Positions 16,471 to 25,754 of a stretch of 64,000 bases of DNA are shown here, piece after piece (position 1 is the first letter of the stretch; each line of letters begins with the position of its first letter). The stretch comes from Parachryseolinea silvisoli (GTDB taxonomy: Bacteria; Bacteroidota; Bacteroidia; Cytophagales; Cyclobacteriaceae). The position numbers were made by a program, and so were the translations under genes. The notes under the pieces are model-generated. The model saw only the letters and a program-made list of their open reading frames with translations, had not been told where the DNA came from and did no database searches. The stretch lies in assembly GCF_021190955.1 (NCBI RefSeq), contig NZ_JAIOAO010000003.1, forward strand, positions 1,302,001 to 1,366,000, written 5' to 3'.

Positions 16471-17766
16471 TCAGATTCCTGCCAGGTCGGCCACGACAAA
16501 GGTACTGCCCCCAACAAAGATCATATCGTCGGGACCGGCATTCGCTTTTGCCTGCGCCAGTGCTTCGTTCACATCGCGTACCACCTCTCCATGCAATCCT
16601 TCAGCGCGCGCCTGCGCCGCCAAGGCTTCTGCGTCCAGCGCCCGTGGAACGCTGGCCTGGCAAAAATAATAGTTCGCGTCCTTTGGCAAAAGCTGTAATA
16701 CAGAGTGAATATCCTTGTCCTTCACCACTCCAAACACTATCCACAGCCGGTTGTATTGCTGCAGGCGGATCTGTCGCACAACTTCGGCAATGCCGTCAGC
16801 ATTGTGTCCAGTATCGCAAACAATCAGCGGATGCTGTCCAAGCATTTGCCAACGTCCCTTTAATCCTGTCAGCGACATCACTTGTCCCACACCGCCCCGG
16901 ATATGCTCCTGGGTAATAGCCCACCCCTGCCGTTGCAGCTCTTCCACGGCAGCAAGCGCTCCCAGTATATTTTTCTGTTGATAAATGCCCTGCAGGTCCA
17001 GGGTGATACCTTCAAATAAACACACACCGTCGCGGTATATATCCAGCGACGTGGAAGCATCGGTCACACGTACACTATACCGGTCAGGCGCAAAGATCAA
17101 AGGCGCAGATTCACGCTGCGCTTTGATCATAAACACTTCATCCGTCTGCGGCTGGTGCTGACTGATAACTACCGGCACCGCGGGCTTAATGATTCCCGCT
17201 TTCTCCGCAGCGATCTTCGGCAGTGTATCTCCCAGAATGTCCTGATGGTCCCAGCCGATGTTGGTAATGATCGATAGCACCGGCGTGATAATATTTGTAG
17301 AGTCCAGACGGCCACCCAGGCCCACCTCGATTACCGCTACGTCTACTTGCTGTTGAGCAAAATAGTCGAAGGCCATGGCCACGGTAACCTCGAAGAAAGA
17401 CGGTTCAATAGTATCTGCTGCCGTACGAATGCGATTTACGAAATCAACCACGAAGGCCTCTTCGACAGGCTGCCCCGACACGCGTATACGCTCGGTAAAA
17501 GATTTTAAATGCGGGGAAGTAAATAAGCCTGTTTTATATCCCGCTGTTTGTAAGACCGCCGCCAGCGTATGCGAGGTGCTGCCTTTACCGTTGGTACCGG
17601 CTACGTGAATCGTCTTGAATCGTTCTTGTGGATTACCCAATGCAGCGCATAGGGCAAGAGTGTTTGTTAAATCGGGTTTTAGCGCCGCGGCACCTATCCG
17701 ATGAAACATCGGGAGGTTGGCGTATAGATACTCTAATACCTCAGCGTAAGAAACAAAGGTGGACAT
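16471..17766 (-). CDS. folC: Bifunctional folylpolyglutamate/dihydrofolate synthase
   Basis: Adds L-glutamate to dihydropteroate and to reduced folates with ATP, in the cytosol. It has 431 residues from the ATG at 17766 (MSTFVSYAEV). The longer open frame would run into the tonB-like gene and is rejected. The Mur-ligase fold is clear: P-loop HVAGTNGKGSTS (Lys61), TSPHLKSFTERIRV, NIGWDHQDILGDTLPKIAAE with KAGIIKP, and the C-terminal domain CDTGHNADGIAEVV in place of the common DGAHNP. It lies 8 nt after the TonB-like stop and before trmB. Confidence 0.95.
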   Translation of the reverse strand: MSTFVSYAEVLEYLYANLPMFHRIGAAALKPDLTNTLALCAALGNPQERFKTIHVAGTNGKGSTSHTLAAVLQTAGYKTGLFTSPHLKSFTERIRVSGQPVEEAFVVDFVNRIRTAADTIEPSFFEVTVAMAFDYFAQQQVDVAVIEVGLGGRLDSTNIITPVLSIITNIGWDHQDILGDTLPKIAAEKAGIIKPAVPVVISQHQPQTDEVFMIKAQRESAPLIFAPDRYSVRVTDASTSLDIYRDGVCLFEGITLDLQGIYQQKNILGALAAVEELQRQGWAITQEHIRGGVGQVMSLTGLKGRWQMLGQHPLIVCDTGHNADGIAEVVRQIRLQQYNRLWIVFGVVKDKDIHSVLQLLPKDANYYFCQASVPRALDAEALAAQARAEGLHGEVVRDVNEALAQAKANAGPDDMIFVGGSTFVVADLAGI

Positions 17767-17774
17767 GGTGCTTA

Positions 17775-18677
17775 TTACCGGGACCGCACCACAAAGGTAA
17801 TTTTGCCACGTGAGGCCTGTGGTACATTGGCACCCGTACGGGAGAATGTCAGGTTCTCCACCGCCGCACGACACGCCTTCGCCGCTTCCGGGCTCAGGCT
17901 ATTCTCAGCAACCGTGATCTTTTCCAACTCGCCCTCAGCATTCACCACAATATCAAATACAATGCGGCCGGTTTCGTTATTGGGTACGGTCGGGCGAGGT
18001 ATCGCATCCCACACCCAACCGTCGAGCGACAGGCTTGAGCCGTCGCCGCCATTGCCGTTACCTTGTTTACCGTATAAAGCTTTTGCGTCCAGCGAGCCTT
18101 CCGGGTTTCCTTTGTCCCCCGTTTTGCCTTTGTCGTCACCATGGCTGCCTGGGCTTCCGGCACGGCCTTCCGTAGTTTTGTTGGTGCTGTTGGTTTGCCC
18201 GGCAGGGTTGTACACCGCGTTGGGGTTTACCTCCTGCTTGGGTTTCTGCTCCTCTCTCTTAGCCTCAGGCTTTTTCGTTTCCGTAGGTTGCTTTACCGGC
18301 GGGGTCTCTGCAGGGCGTTTTGTTTCCTTCTTTTCTTCTTTAACAATGGCCGGTGCGTCGTCTTCTTCCGAGGTCACCATCTTCTCCTCTACCTGCTCTT
18401 TCGGGGCAGCCGGAGGCGGTGTTGCCTGGGGTATTTCATTACGTTGCGGTTCTTCGGGCTGCGTGCCGCCTGAGCCTACCGGTGTTTGCGGTTGTACATC
18501 GCCACCCCCTTCAGTATCCAGGCCAAAATTCAATTCGACACCGGGCTCACCACCGTACGGCGGATCGGGCGTTCGCCAGGCCACAATAAAGAACATAGCC
18601 AGCAGGGCGACGGCGTGAATGCCGACCGACACCAAAAAGGCCACTTGTTCGTTCTTCTTTTCCTGTCGCGATGTCAT
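17775..18677 (-). CDS. TonB-like energy transducer
   Basis: A 300-residue inner-membrane protein that reaches into the periplasm. A single N-terminal span (about residues 13-35, VSVGIHAVALLAMFFIVAW) is followed by a long Pro/Glu/Lys/Thr-rich linker and a Gly-rich stretch. The C-terminal domain has the TonB-family fold: GRIVFDIVVNAEGELEKITV, SPEAAKACRAAVENLTFSR and GKITFVVRSR. TonB proteins transmit proton-motive force from ExbBD to outer-membrane receptors, but no exbB or exbD is beside it, so it may use an ExbBD encoded elsewhere or act in another way. It lies 25 nt after the SPOR gene stop. Confidence 0.85.
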   Translation of the reverse strand: MTSRQEKKNEQVAFLVSVGIHAVALLAMFFIVAWRTPDPPYGGEPGVELNFGLDTEGGGDVQPQTPVGSGGTQPEEPQRNEIPQATPPPAAPKEQVEEKMVTSEEDDAPAIVKEEKKETKRPAETPPVKQPTETKKPEAKREEQKPKQEVNPNAVYNPAGQTNSTNKTTEGRAGSPGSHGDDKGKTGDKGNPEGSLDAKALYGKQGNGNGGDGSSLSLDGWVWDAIPRPTVPNNETGRIVFDIVVNAEGELEKITVAENSLSPEAAKACRAAVENLTFSRTGANVPQASRGKITFVVRSR

Positions 18678-18702
18678 ACTTTATTGTATAGCAAAAATGG
18701 TG

Positions 18703-19491
18703 CTAGTAGCGCACCACCCAAATTTCGTTCCCGTAGTCGCCACCCTTCATGCCGTCGGCTGTCTCCTGTGCATCCGCATAGGTGTCTTTCGCGTCCACCG
18801 CCAGTCGGCTGAACTTCGTCTTTCCAAACGGTGGAATAATGCGGCACACTACGCCGTTTTTGCTCAGCTTCGTGGCATAATCCTTAATCAGATCGTCGTC
18901 GATCGCGCTGGCAATCACCACGTAATAACGACCGGTACGCTCTGTCAGGGCTTCTACGCTGCCTTCCTTCGGCGCCAGGTTCGCCAGGGAATCAGCGCGA
19001 CGTTCATCGTCCCGACGCTTCTGCTCGGCGATCTCCAAATCCCGCTTCAGCTGCGCATCTTCTGCAACCTTATCATCCCGTTCCTTTTGCGCCGCCGCCT
19101 CTATCGCTTGCTTACGTGGCCGCTCGTAGCCAAAATACCACGCCGCACCACCCGCAACGGCCAGGAGCACAATAATGATCAATACCTTAGGCCATACCGA
19201 CGCAGGCTCGTCCTCTTCGTACGTGTGAATAGGTGCATAAGCGGAATCTTCGTCCAATACTTCCTCATCATGGGCAGACACCGGCTCGACATACTCCGGC
19301 TCAACCGTTTCCTCGTGTTGCGAAGTATACGACGTATTCGTGCTGGCGGGCTCTTCAACAGGTGTTGAATCGTCCCGGTTCAGCGGCTCATACTCTACTT
19401 CCGGAAGGCCAAAGTTGTCGTCTGATTCCTGGTGGATATTGTCGGTATTTTCGGGGGATTGTTCGTCGCTTAGCTTCTTTCTTCTTGCCAT
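18703..19491 (-). CDS. SPOR-domain membrane protein
   Basis: A 262-residue single-pass protein. Residues 1-98 are an acidic cytosolic region (many Glu/Asp/Ser). A span at about residues 100-121 (VWPKVLIIIVLLAVAGGAAW) follows, then a charged coiled-coil (KQAIEAAAQKERDDKVAED) and a C-terminal SPOR domain from about 186 (GRYYVVIASAIDDDLIKDYA ... GNEIWVVRY). SPOR domains bind glycan strands stripped of stem peptides and usually target proteins to division sites, which is the likely role here. It heads the TonB-like/folC/trmB/TPR run and has the clearest promoter in the window. Confidence 0.88.
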   Translation of the reverse strand: MARRKKLSDEQSPENTDNIHQESDDNFGLPEVEYEPLNRDDSTPVEEPASTNTSYTSQHEETVEPEYVEPVSAHDEEVLDEDSAYAPIHTYEEDEPASVWPKVLIIIVLLAVAGGAAWYFGYERPRKQAIEAAAQKERDDKVAEDAQLKRDLEIAEQKRRDDERRADSLANLAPKEGSVEALTERTGRYYVVIASAIDDDLIKDYATKLSKNGVVCRIIPPFGKTKFSRLAVDAKDTYADAQETADGMKGGDYGNEIWVVRY

Positions 19492-19530
19492 GTTCTGGTA
19501 GTTAGAGGTGTAAGAAAATGGTCATTCAGA

Positions 19531-19563
19531 CAAAAATAAGCGAAATTTCGACCATCGCAAAAA
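19531..19563 (-). promoter_or_regulatory. Bacteroidota-type promoter of the SPOR-TonB-folC-trmB-TPR unit
   Basis: On the minus strand TTTTTG (19558-19563) is followed after 19 bp by TATTTTTG (19531-19538), matching TTTG/TAnnTTTG with ideal spacing. It predicts a leader of about 33 nt before the ATG at 19491. Confidence 0.65.
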
Positions 19564-19589
19564 TACCTTCAGGACTCAGACCATCTTAC

Positions 19590-21245
19590 TTAAAAGCTCC
19601 ACGTGATTCCGGCCAATGCCTGGAAGGCCCGCACCGGGTAATGCAGGTAGAGCGGGTACTTGTTAGAGGTGATATTGTTCAACTGAACGAATGCCGAGAA
19701 GGTCGGTGAGAACAGATATTCGACTTTTGCATTCAGGTCAAAAGCACCGTCGAGCTTTACCGTCTTATCCTGGGTGGCATCATAGGCCTTCATGCCGCCT
19801 TGTGCAATCAGGTCGGCCGACAAGATGATCTTCTGGTATATATTGTACGAAGCGTTGGCCGTCAGCTTGGTTGTCGGACGATGATACACTTCATCCAGGT
19901 CGCCGGCGTTGTAGCCATAGAAGTCGCCCCGCAACATAAACTTCACCTGCTCCGACTGGGCATAGCTCAATGCTGCATACAGGTTGGTGCGCTTCGTGGT
20001 ACCTTCGTCATATACCGCGTAAAACTTCGACTGGTCTTCCAAACCATTCACGTAGGAGTACAGATTCTTCAACGTTGACAGCGATAAGCCGGCGTGCGCC
20101 GAGACCTTATTCCCCAGACGGGCATTAATGCCTACACCAAAATCAAGTGTCTTATTGGTATGAAAGATGGCGATGTCCGGGGCCAGCCATAAGTTCTCAT
20201 ATGACAAGGTCTGCAATGACACTTTCTCAATACCGCCGGTCAGGAACGCCACTGCATCTACGGTCGGGCTGAGCGGATAGGTCGCCCGCACGTCAGGATA
20301 TACATGTAAATCTTTTGAATCGATAGAGTCGTTCTCGTATGCGACGACAAACCCCACGCTCAACTGGAGGTCCTCCGCTGCCGGAAAGTTATACGTTGGA
20401 TTCACCACAAACAGGCTACGGGGTTTCGCATCGATGTGTGCATCCTTGCGCGTAATGACGGTATAGTCGGCTTTCAATGCGATCTTGGAGTCTTCGTCTA
20501 TCTCGTAAGAGGAGCCGAAGTTCAGGCCCACCTCTGTCTCGCGTGCATCGAACTTATCGGATAGGTAACTAAATCCTGCCCCCAGTTTATACGCAAAGTC
20601 AGAGTTTTTTGCATTGGAGATCGTCCCCGCCAACCGAAAGATATTATAGGCTTGCTTCAGAGTGTCGCGGTCTACCGGCACCTCCTCGGGGTAACCATAA
20701 AAATGAGTCGTGCGGTTTTCAAAACCGACATTACCCGACAACGCGATGGCGTCACTAAAGGAGCTACCCGCCAGCGAGATTCCCGTCGTGCCACTGCCGG
20801 AGTTCTTGCCGTCGACCGGCCCCTTACCCGAGCTATGGTGATACAGATACGCGCCCAGCAGCTTGTTTTTATCCTTACGTGTATTGAGGTATGCCTCTAA
20901 CAGCGGCGACGAATAGTTGCCATAGCCCAATCGTAAATATCCGCCGTGCACGTCTCGCGAAGTCTCTTGTTTAAGCTTGAGCGGGCGCATTTGCGTCGTT
21001 ACTTGTGGCGCCTGGAAGCTGAACGATTGGAAGTCGTACGTCATAGGGGCCTTGATGTTCTCTGCAGGGCGCGGCGGAATCTTTTCAAAATTGCGGTTGG
21101 CCTTGCGCAGGGTGATCTCGCGCACCTTCTCGATCACAATTTCCCGCGACTCCAGTTCACCGGTTTCGTCCTGAGCCCGGGCGGCAAACGATACCCCCAC
21201 CAGCAGTAGCATCAGGGCGGATATTTTTAGATTACGATATATCAT
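19590..21245 (-). CDS. Outer-membrane beta-barrel protein (TonB-dependent receptor-like)
   Basis: A 551-residue exported protein from the ATG at 21245 (MIYRNLKISALMLLLVGVSF); an upstream ATG would overlap no family sequence and is rejected because the signal peptide starts here (cleavage after ARA). The mature protein is dominated by amphipathic beta strands (HGGYLRLGYGNYSSPLLEAY, GVGINARLGNKVSAHAGLSL, AFVQLNNITSNKYPLYL) and ends in GITWSF with a C-terminal Phe, as outer-membrane barrels do. No plug domain is visible, so it is not a full TonB-dependent receptor. It lies 22 nt after the long TPR gene and is probably co-transcribed with it. The function is unknown. Confidence 0.75.
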   Translation of the reverse strand: MIYRNLKISALMLLLVGVSFAARAQDETGELESREIVIEKVREITLRKANRNFEKIPPRPAENIKAPMTYDFQSFSFQAPQVTTQMRPLKLKQETSRDVHGGYLRLGYGNYSSPLLEAYLNTRKDKNKLLGAYLYHHSSGKGPVDGKNSGSGTTGISLAGSSFSDAIALSGNVGFENRTTHFYGYPEEVPVDRDTLKQAYNIFRLAGTISNAKNSDFAYKLGAGFSYLSDKFDARETEVGLNFGSSYEIDEDSKIALKADYTVITRKDAHIDAKPRSLFVVNPTYNFPAAEDLQLSVGFVVAYENDSIDSKDLHVYPDVRATYPLSPTVDAVAFLTGGIEKVSLQTLSYENLWLAPDIAIFHTNKTLDFGVGINARLGNKVSAHAGLSLSTLKNLYSYVNGLEDQSKFYAVYDEGTTKRTNLYAALSYAQSEQVKFMLRGDFYGYNAGDLDEVYHRPTTKLTANASYNIYQKIILSADLIAQGGMKAYDATQDKTVKLDGAFDLNAKVEYLFSPTFSAFVQLNNITSNKYPLYLHYPVRAFQALAGITWSF

Positions 21246-21267
21246 TCCTTTCAAGGTCAGCAGATAA

Positions 21268-24200
21268 TCAATTGTTTTCGAGCGTGTCGGCATCCAATGC
21301 CTTTTGTTTTGCAGCTTCGTTCTGCTCCAGCTGCCTGAGCTTTACTTTGGCCTCATCCTTCACGGCCTGCTGCGGAAACTTGTCAATCAGCGACTGCAAC
21401 GTAGCCCGTGCCTGGAAGATATTATTCTGCGCAACAAAGTTATCTGCCATCAGCAGGAACGCCTTCCCTACCCATACCTCGTATGTGGCGAAGTCATTCG
21501 TCAAGCTGGTCAGTGTCTCATAGCTTTGTTTGTATTCTTTCTGTGTATAAAATACTTTCGCCAGCAGGTATTTTGCCTCCGCACCATACTCATCACGTGC
21601 CGCGTTAAGGGTGTTCAGAAACTCATCTTTCGCCGTATCGTAGTCGCCACGCGCCAGGGCAGTTTTACCCAGGTACAACGACGCCTTGTTCTGTGCACCG
21701 GCATTGATATTACCCCGCTCAATGATGGTCCGTGCATACACATCGGCCGAGTCATACTGTGCCTGCAGGTAAAACGATTCCATCAATCCGGACCAGGCGT
21801 TGTATTGCTCCTTTTTGTTCACGGCCATGCGCTCCAGGCGATGATAGGCCGTAATCGCCTCTGCATAACGACTCTGTGTAAAATTGATCTCTGCCATACG
21901 AGCCACTACCCGGCTCCCCATGGTAAAGGAGCGGTCATTGCTTAAGTTGGTGTAGATCGGCAGCGCCTTGTCAAATTCCCGCAGACGGAAATGTGACTCG
22001 GCCATGTAATAGCTGGCCTCCTGGGCATGCGATGTCTGCGGATACGACGATAAGAAATTTCGCAGGCTGACAATCGCCTTTTGGTATTGCTGATCAAAGT
22101 AGAGGTTCTTGGCCGCCTCGTATTCCACACTTTCCAGGCTGGTATTCGATGGGTTGGCTTTCTTGAATTGCGCCAGGTAAGTTTCGAAATCACCCGCGCG
22201 GCCGGCCAGATTCAGCGACTCTTGCAACGGCGTCAATGCCTCCTGCGCCGCCGGATGGGTCGGGAACTGCTGAATGACCGTACTGTAATCCTGAATAGCC
22301 TTGTCTGGTTGCTTCAGGTTAGAGTACGATGCCGCCCGGCGCATATACGCATACGGTAAATAGGGCGACGACGGGCTCTCCCGGATCAGAATTGACAAGC
22401 CATCCACCGAAGCGGTATAGTTTCCTTGTTCAATCTCGTATTGGGCGCGCTGGAAGATCGCCTCATCACGATATTGCGACTTGGGATAGTTCTTGATCAG
22501 CTCGGTAAACTGGTTACGGGCATCGGCATACTTCCGCTGAATGCCGTTCATAATGCCACCTTGCAACAATACATAGTCATGCTCCGACGAGCTCATGGAC
22601 TTCGCCCGGTTGTAGGTGTTCAACGCCTCATCGTATTGTTTGCTCACGTAATAACAGTCTGCCAGCCGGATCATACCGTCGGCATAATTGGGCGTGTTTT
22701 TGCTGCCTTTGTTGACAAACTCCCGGAAATTCACCAGTGCCTTGTCATATCCCTTGGTATTGTAAAATGCGTAACCCAGACCATAGCGGGTCTTCAACGC
22801 CACATCGGCGTCCGCCGCCGTGCCCAGGGCGATCACTTTCTGATAATGCGGAATGGCTTGTTCATATTTCTCCCCGAGCGAGTAACTTTCGGCAATCCAG
22901 AAGCTGGCCAGCGCCGTATACTTCGGATCACTCGGGTATTCCAGCGATTTCGTAAAATACTGGATCGCGCCCGCGTAATCTTCCTTATTAAACAATTCAG
23001 AGCCCTTCAGGTACGCAGCCTTTTGATAGGCCTGGTTTACATAGTTATTCCGCGAGGGCAAAGCCTCGATATATTCGATGGCCTTGTTAAAGTTATTACC
23101 ATTGATATACGCCTGCGCCAAAAGCTCTTTCGCCTCATTGGCGTGTACGCCTGTAGGGGAATTTTTCAGATACCGCTCAAACTCGGCAACAGCCTGGTCT
23201 TGCTTCCCTGCATCATACGAGATTTTGGCAAACTGAAATGCACTTTCTTCCGCCAGCGATGCGTCCTTGGGGTTCTTACGGGCATAATCAAAGGCGTTCA
23301 ACGCCAGGGGCTTGTTGCCCTGTTTCAGGTGCAGAATCCCCAGGTAATACGAAGCATAATAGCTCACCGTATCTTTTGAGGCCGCGGACTTTTCCAGGAA
23401 CTCGATGCCGCGGACGGTGTTGCCCGTGGCATAGTGCGCATAGCCCGCCCGGAACAGTAAACCGCTTTCAGCCTTGGCGTTGTTGGCAAAGTATTTTTCA
23501 TAGGCCTCGATGGCCTTCTTAAAGTCGCCTTTGTAATAGTAGGCTTCCGCCACCAACATGGAGATTTCCTCCGCATTGGTCAGGTCGGTCCGTGACTTCA
23601 GTTGGTTAGCGTACTCAATCAAGGTGTCGTAACGCTTCTGCCGGTAATACACATTGGCGATCAACGTCGGCACGATGGGCGCATACGACGGACTGGCCTC
23701 TGCCTTCTTCAGGTCCGTTAGCGCTTCATCGAACTGACCTTTCGAGTATTCAATAAAGCCGGCATAGTAATTCGACGCGGCGGTATACGAATTGCTTTGA
23801 CGCTTCACAAAGTTGAATTGCTCCAACGCTTCGTCGAGCTTCTTCTGGTTGAAATAGCTATAGCCCCACTTAAAGTGGCCTTCCGCTTGCTGGTCGGCCG
23901 TCAGCGCCGGGAAGTTCACCTTCTTAAAGTAGTTCGAGGATTTCGTAAAATTCCCCTCGGCGTAGAACGATACGGCCAGATCATAATAGGCGGTCGAAGC
24001 CTTGGGGCTCGACGGATAGCGGTCGATAAAATCGTCAATGAGCTTTTCGCCATCGCGGTGTCCCAGGTTCAGCGCGCTGAAGGCAACATAGTATTCCGCT
24101 TCCCCACGGCGGGGATCGCGGGGCGAAGCCTGCGCCAGGAATTCAGAGAATACCTGCCGGGCGGCGCCATAGTTCGAATGCTCCAGCAATTCGGTGCCCC

Positions 24201-24303
24201 GATGATACAGCTTCTCGACATTCTGCTGCGAGAGCTGATCCTGGGCCAGCACACTACTGGACGCGATACAAGCAAAGAACAAAAAGGCTATATACCTGTG
24301 CAT
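21268..24303 (-). CDS. Very long periplasmic TPR protein
   Basis: A 1011-residue exported TPR protein from the ATG at 24303 (MHRYIAFLFFACIASSSVLA then QDQL), chosen because a signal peptide follows directly. Nearly the whole mature protein is TPR-type helix pairs, with at least twenty recognisable units such as YGAARQVFSEFLAQASPRD, FDEALTDLKKAEASPSYAPI, YAGAIQYFTKSLEYPSDPKY, YDKALVNFREFVNKG and FDKALPIYTNLSND. It ends in a coiled-coil-like tail (KLRQLEQNEAAKQKALDAD). Such solenoids act as large scaffolds, comparable to YbgF/BamD-type helpers; here a link to the outer membrane is suggested by the barrel gene 22 nt downstream. No enzymatic domain is visible. Confidence 0.85.
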   Translation of the reverse strand: MHRYIAFLFFACIASSSVLAQDQLSQQNVEKLYHRGTELLEHSNYGAARQVFSEFLAQASPRDPRRGEAEYYVAFSALNLGHRDGEKLIDDFIDRYPSSPKASTAYYDLAVSFYAEGNFTKSSNYFKKVNFPALTADQQAEGHFKWGYSYFNQKKLDEALEQFNFVKRQSNSYTAASNYYAGFIEYSKGQFDEALTDLKKAEASPSYAPIVPTLIANVYYRQKRYDTLIEYANQLKSRTDLTNAEEISMLVAEAYYYKGDFKKAIEAYEKYFANNAKAESGLLFRAGYAHYATGNTVRGIEFLEKSAASKDTVSYYASYYLGILHLKQGNKPLALNAFDYARKNPKDASLAEESAFQFAKISYDAGKQDQAVAEFERYLKNSPTGVHANEAKELLAQAYINGNNFNKAIEYIEALPSRNNYVNQAYQKAAYLKGSELFNKEDYAGAIQYFTKSLEYPSDPKYTALASFWIAESYSLGEKYEQAIPHYQKVIALGTAADADVALKTRYGLGYAFYNTKGYDKALVNFREFVNKGSKNTPNYADGMIRLADCYYVSKQYDEALNTYNRAKSMSSSEHDYVLLQGGIMNGIQRKYADARNQFTELIKNYPKSQYRDEAIFQRAQYEIEQGNYTASVDGLSILIRESPSSPYLPYAYMRRAASYSNLKQPDKAIQDYSTVIQQFPTHPAAQEALTPLQESLNLAGRAGDFETYLAQFKKANPSNTSLESVEYEAAKNLYFDQQYQKAIVSLRNFLSSYPQTSHAQEASYYMAESHFRLREFDKALPIYTNLSNDRSFTMGSRVVARMAEINFTQSRYAEAITAYHRLERMAVNKKEQYNAWSGLMESFYLQAQYDSADVYARTIIERGNINAGAQNKASLYLGKTALARGDYDTAKDEFLNTLNAARDEYGAEAKYLLAKVFYTQKEYKQSYETLTSLTNDFATYEVWVGKAFLLMADNFVAQNNIFQARATLQSLIDKFPQQAVKDEAKVKLRQLEQNEAAKQKALDADTLENN

Positions 24304-24465
24304 GAGTTCGGGATACGATTTAAGATTAAACAGCGCTGCCAAAGTTTTATTGCAAATAAAGAACCAAAAAAGCGCCAAAAAAATAGTGTACGCTGTCGAC
24401 ATGGACTTAAATATAGTGCCACGCTATACGAATGTGCAACTATATAACAGATTTGCTTCGCCCGA

Positions 24466-25488
24466 TCAATGCATCAGACGCCATACCAACTCCCGGAAGA
24501 TCTGCCCGTCGTCGGCAGAACCCGTGTTGACACCTTTCAACTTCAAGTCTGCATCTTTGATGCTGGCAATGTTATCGATGATCTTGGAGACGGGATATTG
24601 ACGTAAAGCCAAGCTGTAATCACGTACAGCATAGGGGCTCACTTTCAGTTCACTAGCTAAGCCTTTATCAGACTTGTCAGAAGCCTGGCTGGCCATCAAC
24701 GTCTTGCTGAAGAATGAGAACAGGTAGGCTACCGCCGGTATCATCGGGCTCTTCTTCGTATTACTTTCAAAGTAGTTAACGATCTTATTGGCCAGTAACG
24801 TATCACGTTGCAGAATAGCTTTCTGCAATTCAAAAATGTTGTATTCTTTACTCACCCCAACCCCTGCCATGACACGCTCGGCGGTGATGCTCTCGCCTGG
24901 CGGCAGGGAAATAATCAGCTTATCGACCTCGTTGGCCAACCGGTTCAGATCATTGCCCACGAACTCACACAGGGCTTGCACGGCCCGGTCATCCATACCA
25001 ATCTTTTTCTCCTTGGCATAGTCAGCGACAAACTCCGGCAGTTGGTTGTCGTATAGCTTCTTGGTGTTGATCGTCACAGCAAGCTGATCGATCTTCTTTC
25101 CGAGCTCTTTACGTTTATCGAGACTCTTGTGTTTGTGGCAAAATACAAGCACTGTCGTGGGCGCCGGTTTGGAGAGATAGTCGAGCAGCAGCTTCGCCCC
25201 AATGTCCTTGCCAAGGTCCTGAATGTCTTGCGCCTCTTTAACAATCACCACCTGTCGCTCCGACATCATCGGAAACCGCTTTGCGTGTGTTAGAATGGTG
25301 GCCATCGTCGCATCTTTGCCATACACCACCACTTGATTAAATCCTCGCTCGCCGTCCGACAATACATGCTTTTCAATGTAATCGGCCACAACATCGATGT
25401 AGAAGGTCTCCTCCCCTTGCAAAAAATACACCGGGGCATATTTCCGCCCTTTCAGGTCGGTCATGATCTTTTTGACAGCTGCATCCAT
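24466..25488 (-). CDS. holA: DNA polymerase III subunit delta
   Basis: The clamp-loader subunit that opens the beta sliding clamp. It has 340 residues from the ATG at 25488 (MDAAVKKIMTDLKGRKYAP); the frame extends 31 codons further but that part does not look like HolA. Family signs: PVYFLQGEETFYIDVVADYI at the N-terminus with the beta-binding region, FPMMSERQVVIVKEAQDIQD, FVGNDLNRLANEVDKLIIS and a C-terminal collar-like helical domain ending in FRELVWRLMH. The upstream gap to the rhomboid gene (25489-25754) is AT-rich with no gene I can support; a 5-bp inverted repeat (ATGGC/GCCAT) lies at 25518-25533. Confidence 0.93.
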   Translation of the reverse strand: MDAAVKKIMTDLKGRKYAPVYFLQGEETFYIDVVADYIEKHVLSDGERGFNQVVVYGKDATMATILTHAKRFPMMSERQVVIVKEAQDIQDLGKDIGAKLLLDYLSKPAPTTVLVFCHKHKSLDKRKELGKKIDQLAVTINTKKLYDNQLPEFVADYAKEKKIGMDDRAVQALCEFVGNDLNRLANEVDKLIISLPPGESITAERVMAGVGVSKEYNIFELQKAILQRDTLLANKIVNYFESNTKKSPMIPAVAYLFSFFSKTLMASQASDKSDKGLASELKVSPYAVRDYSLALRQYPVSKIIDNIASIKDADLKLKGVNTGSADDGQIFRELVWRLMH

Positions 25489-25754
25489 ACGCGTAGAAAC
25501 CGCAAATATGACACAAAATGGCGATTTTGCCATAAAAGATTGATCGCGCGGGGTCGGTGATTTTTTACGTCTGCCGTGCAAACGAGAGGCTTGAACCCTG
25601 ATTGGTTTTGGTCTGGGGTTGTTTTGAAACAGGTTTTTTATTGCCTTATAAGGGCTATTACAATTCTATTTCAATGGTATATCAATAACTATGTCAATAC
25701 TATTATATATCCGAAGTATCGTCCGGGTCGCTCTGAATTTGTCAGATCCCGTGC

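Noticed and set aside
15790-16698. A 302-codon open frame on the plus strand
   Set aside because: It lies antisense to trmB and folC, whose products are clearly recognisable; the plus-strand translation shows no family features.
17767-17874. N-terminal extension of FolC by 36 codons
   Set aside because: It would overlap the TonB-like gene end, and the added residues (Cys/Gly-rich) do not resemble FolC.
22426-23379. A 317-codon plus-strand open frame
   Set aside because: It is the antisense shadow of the long TPR gene.
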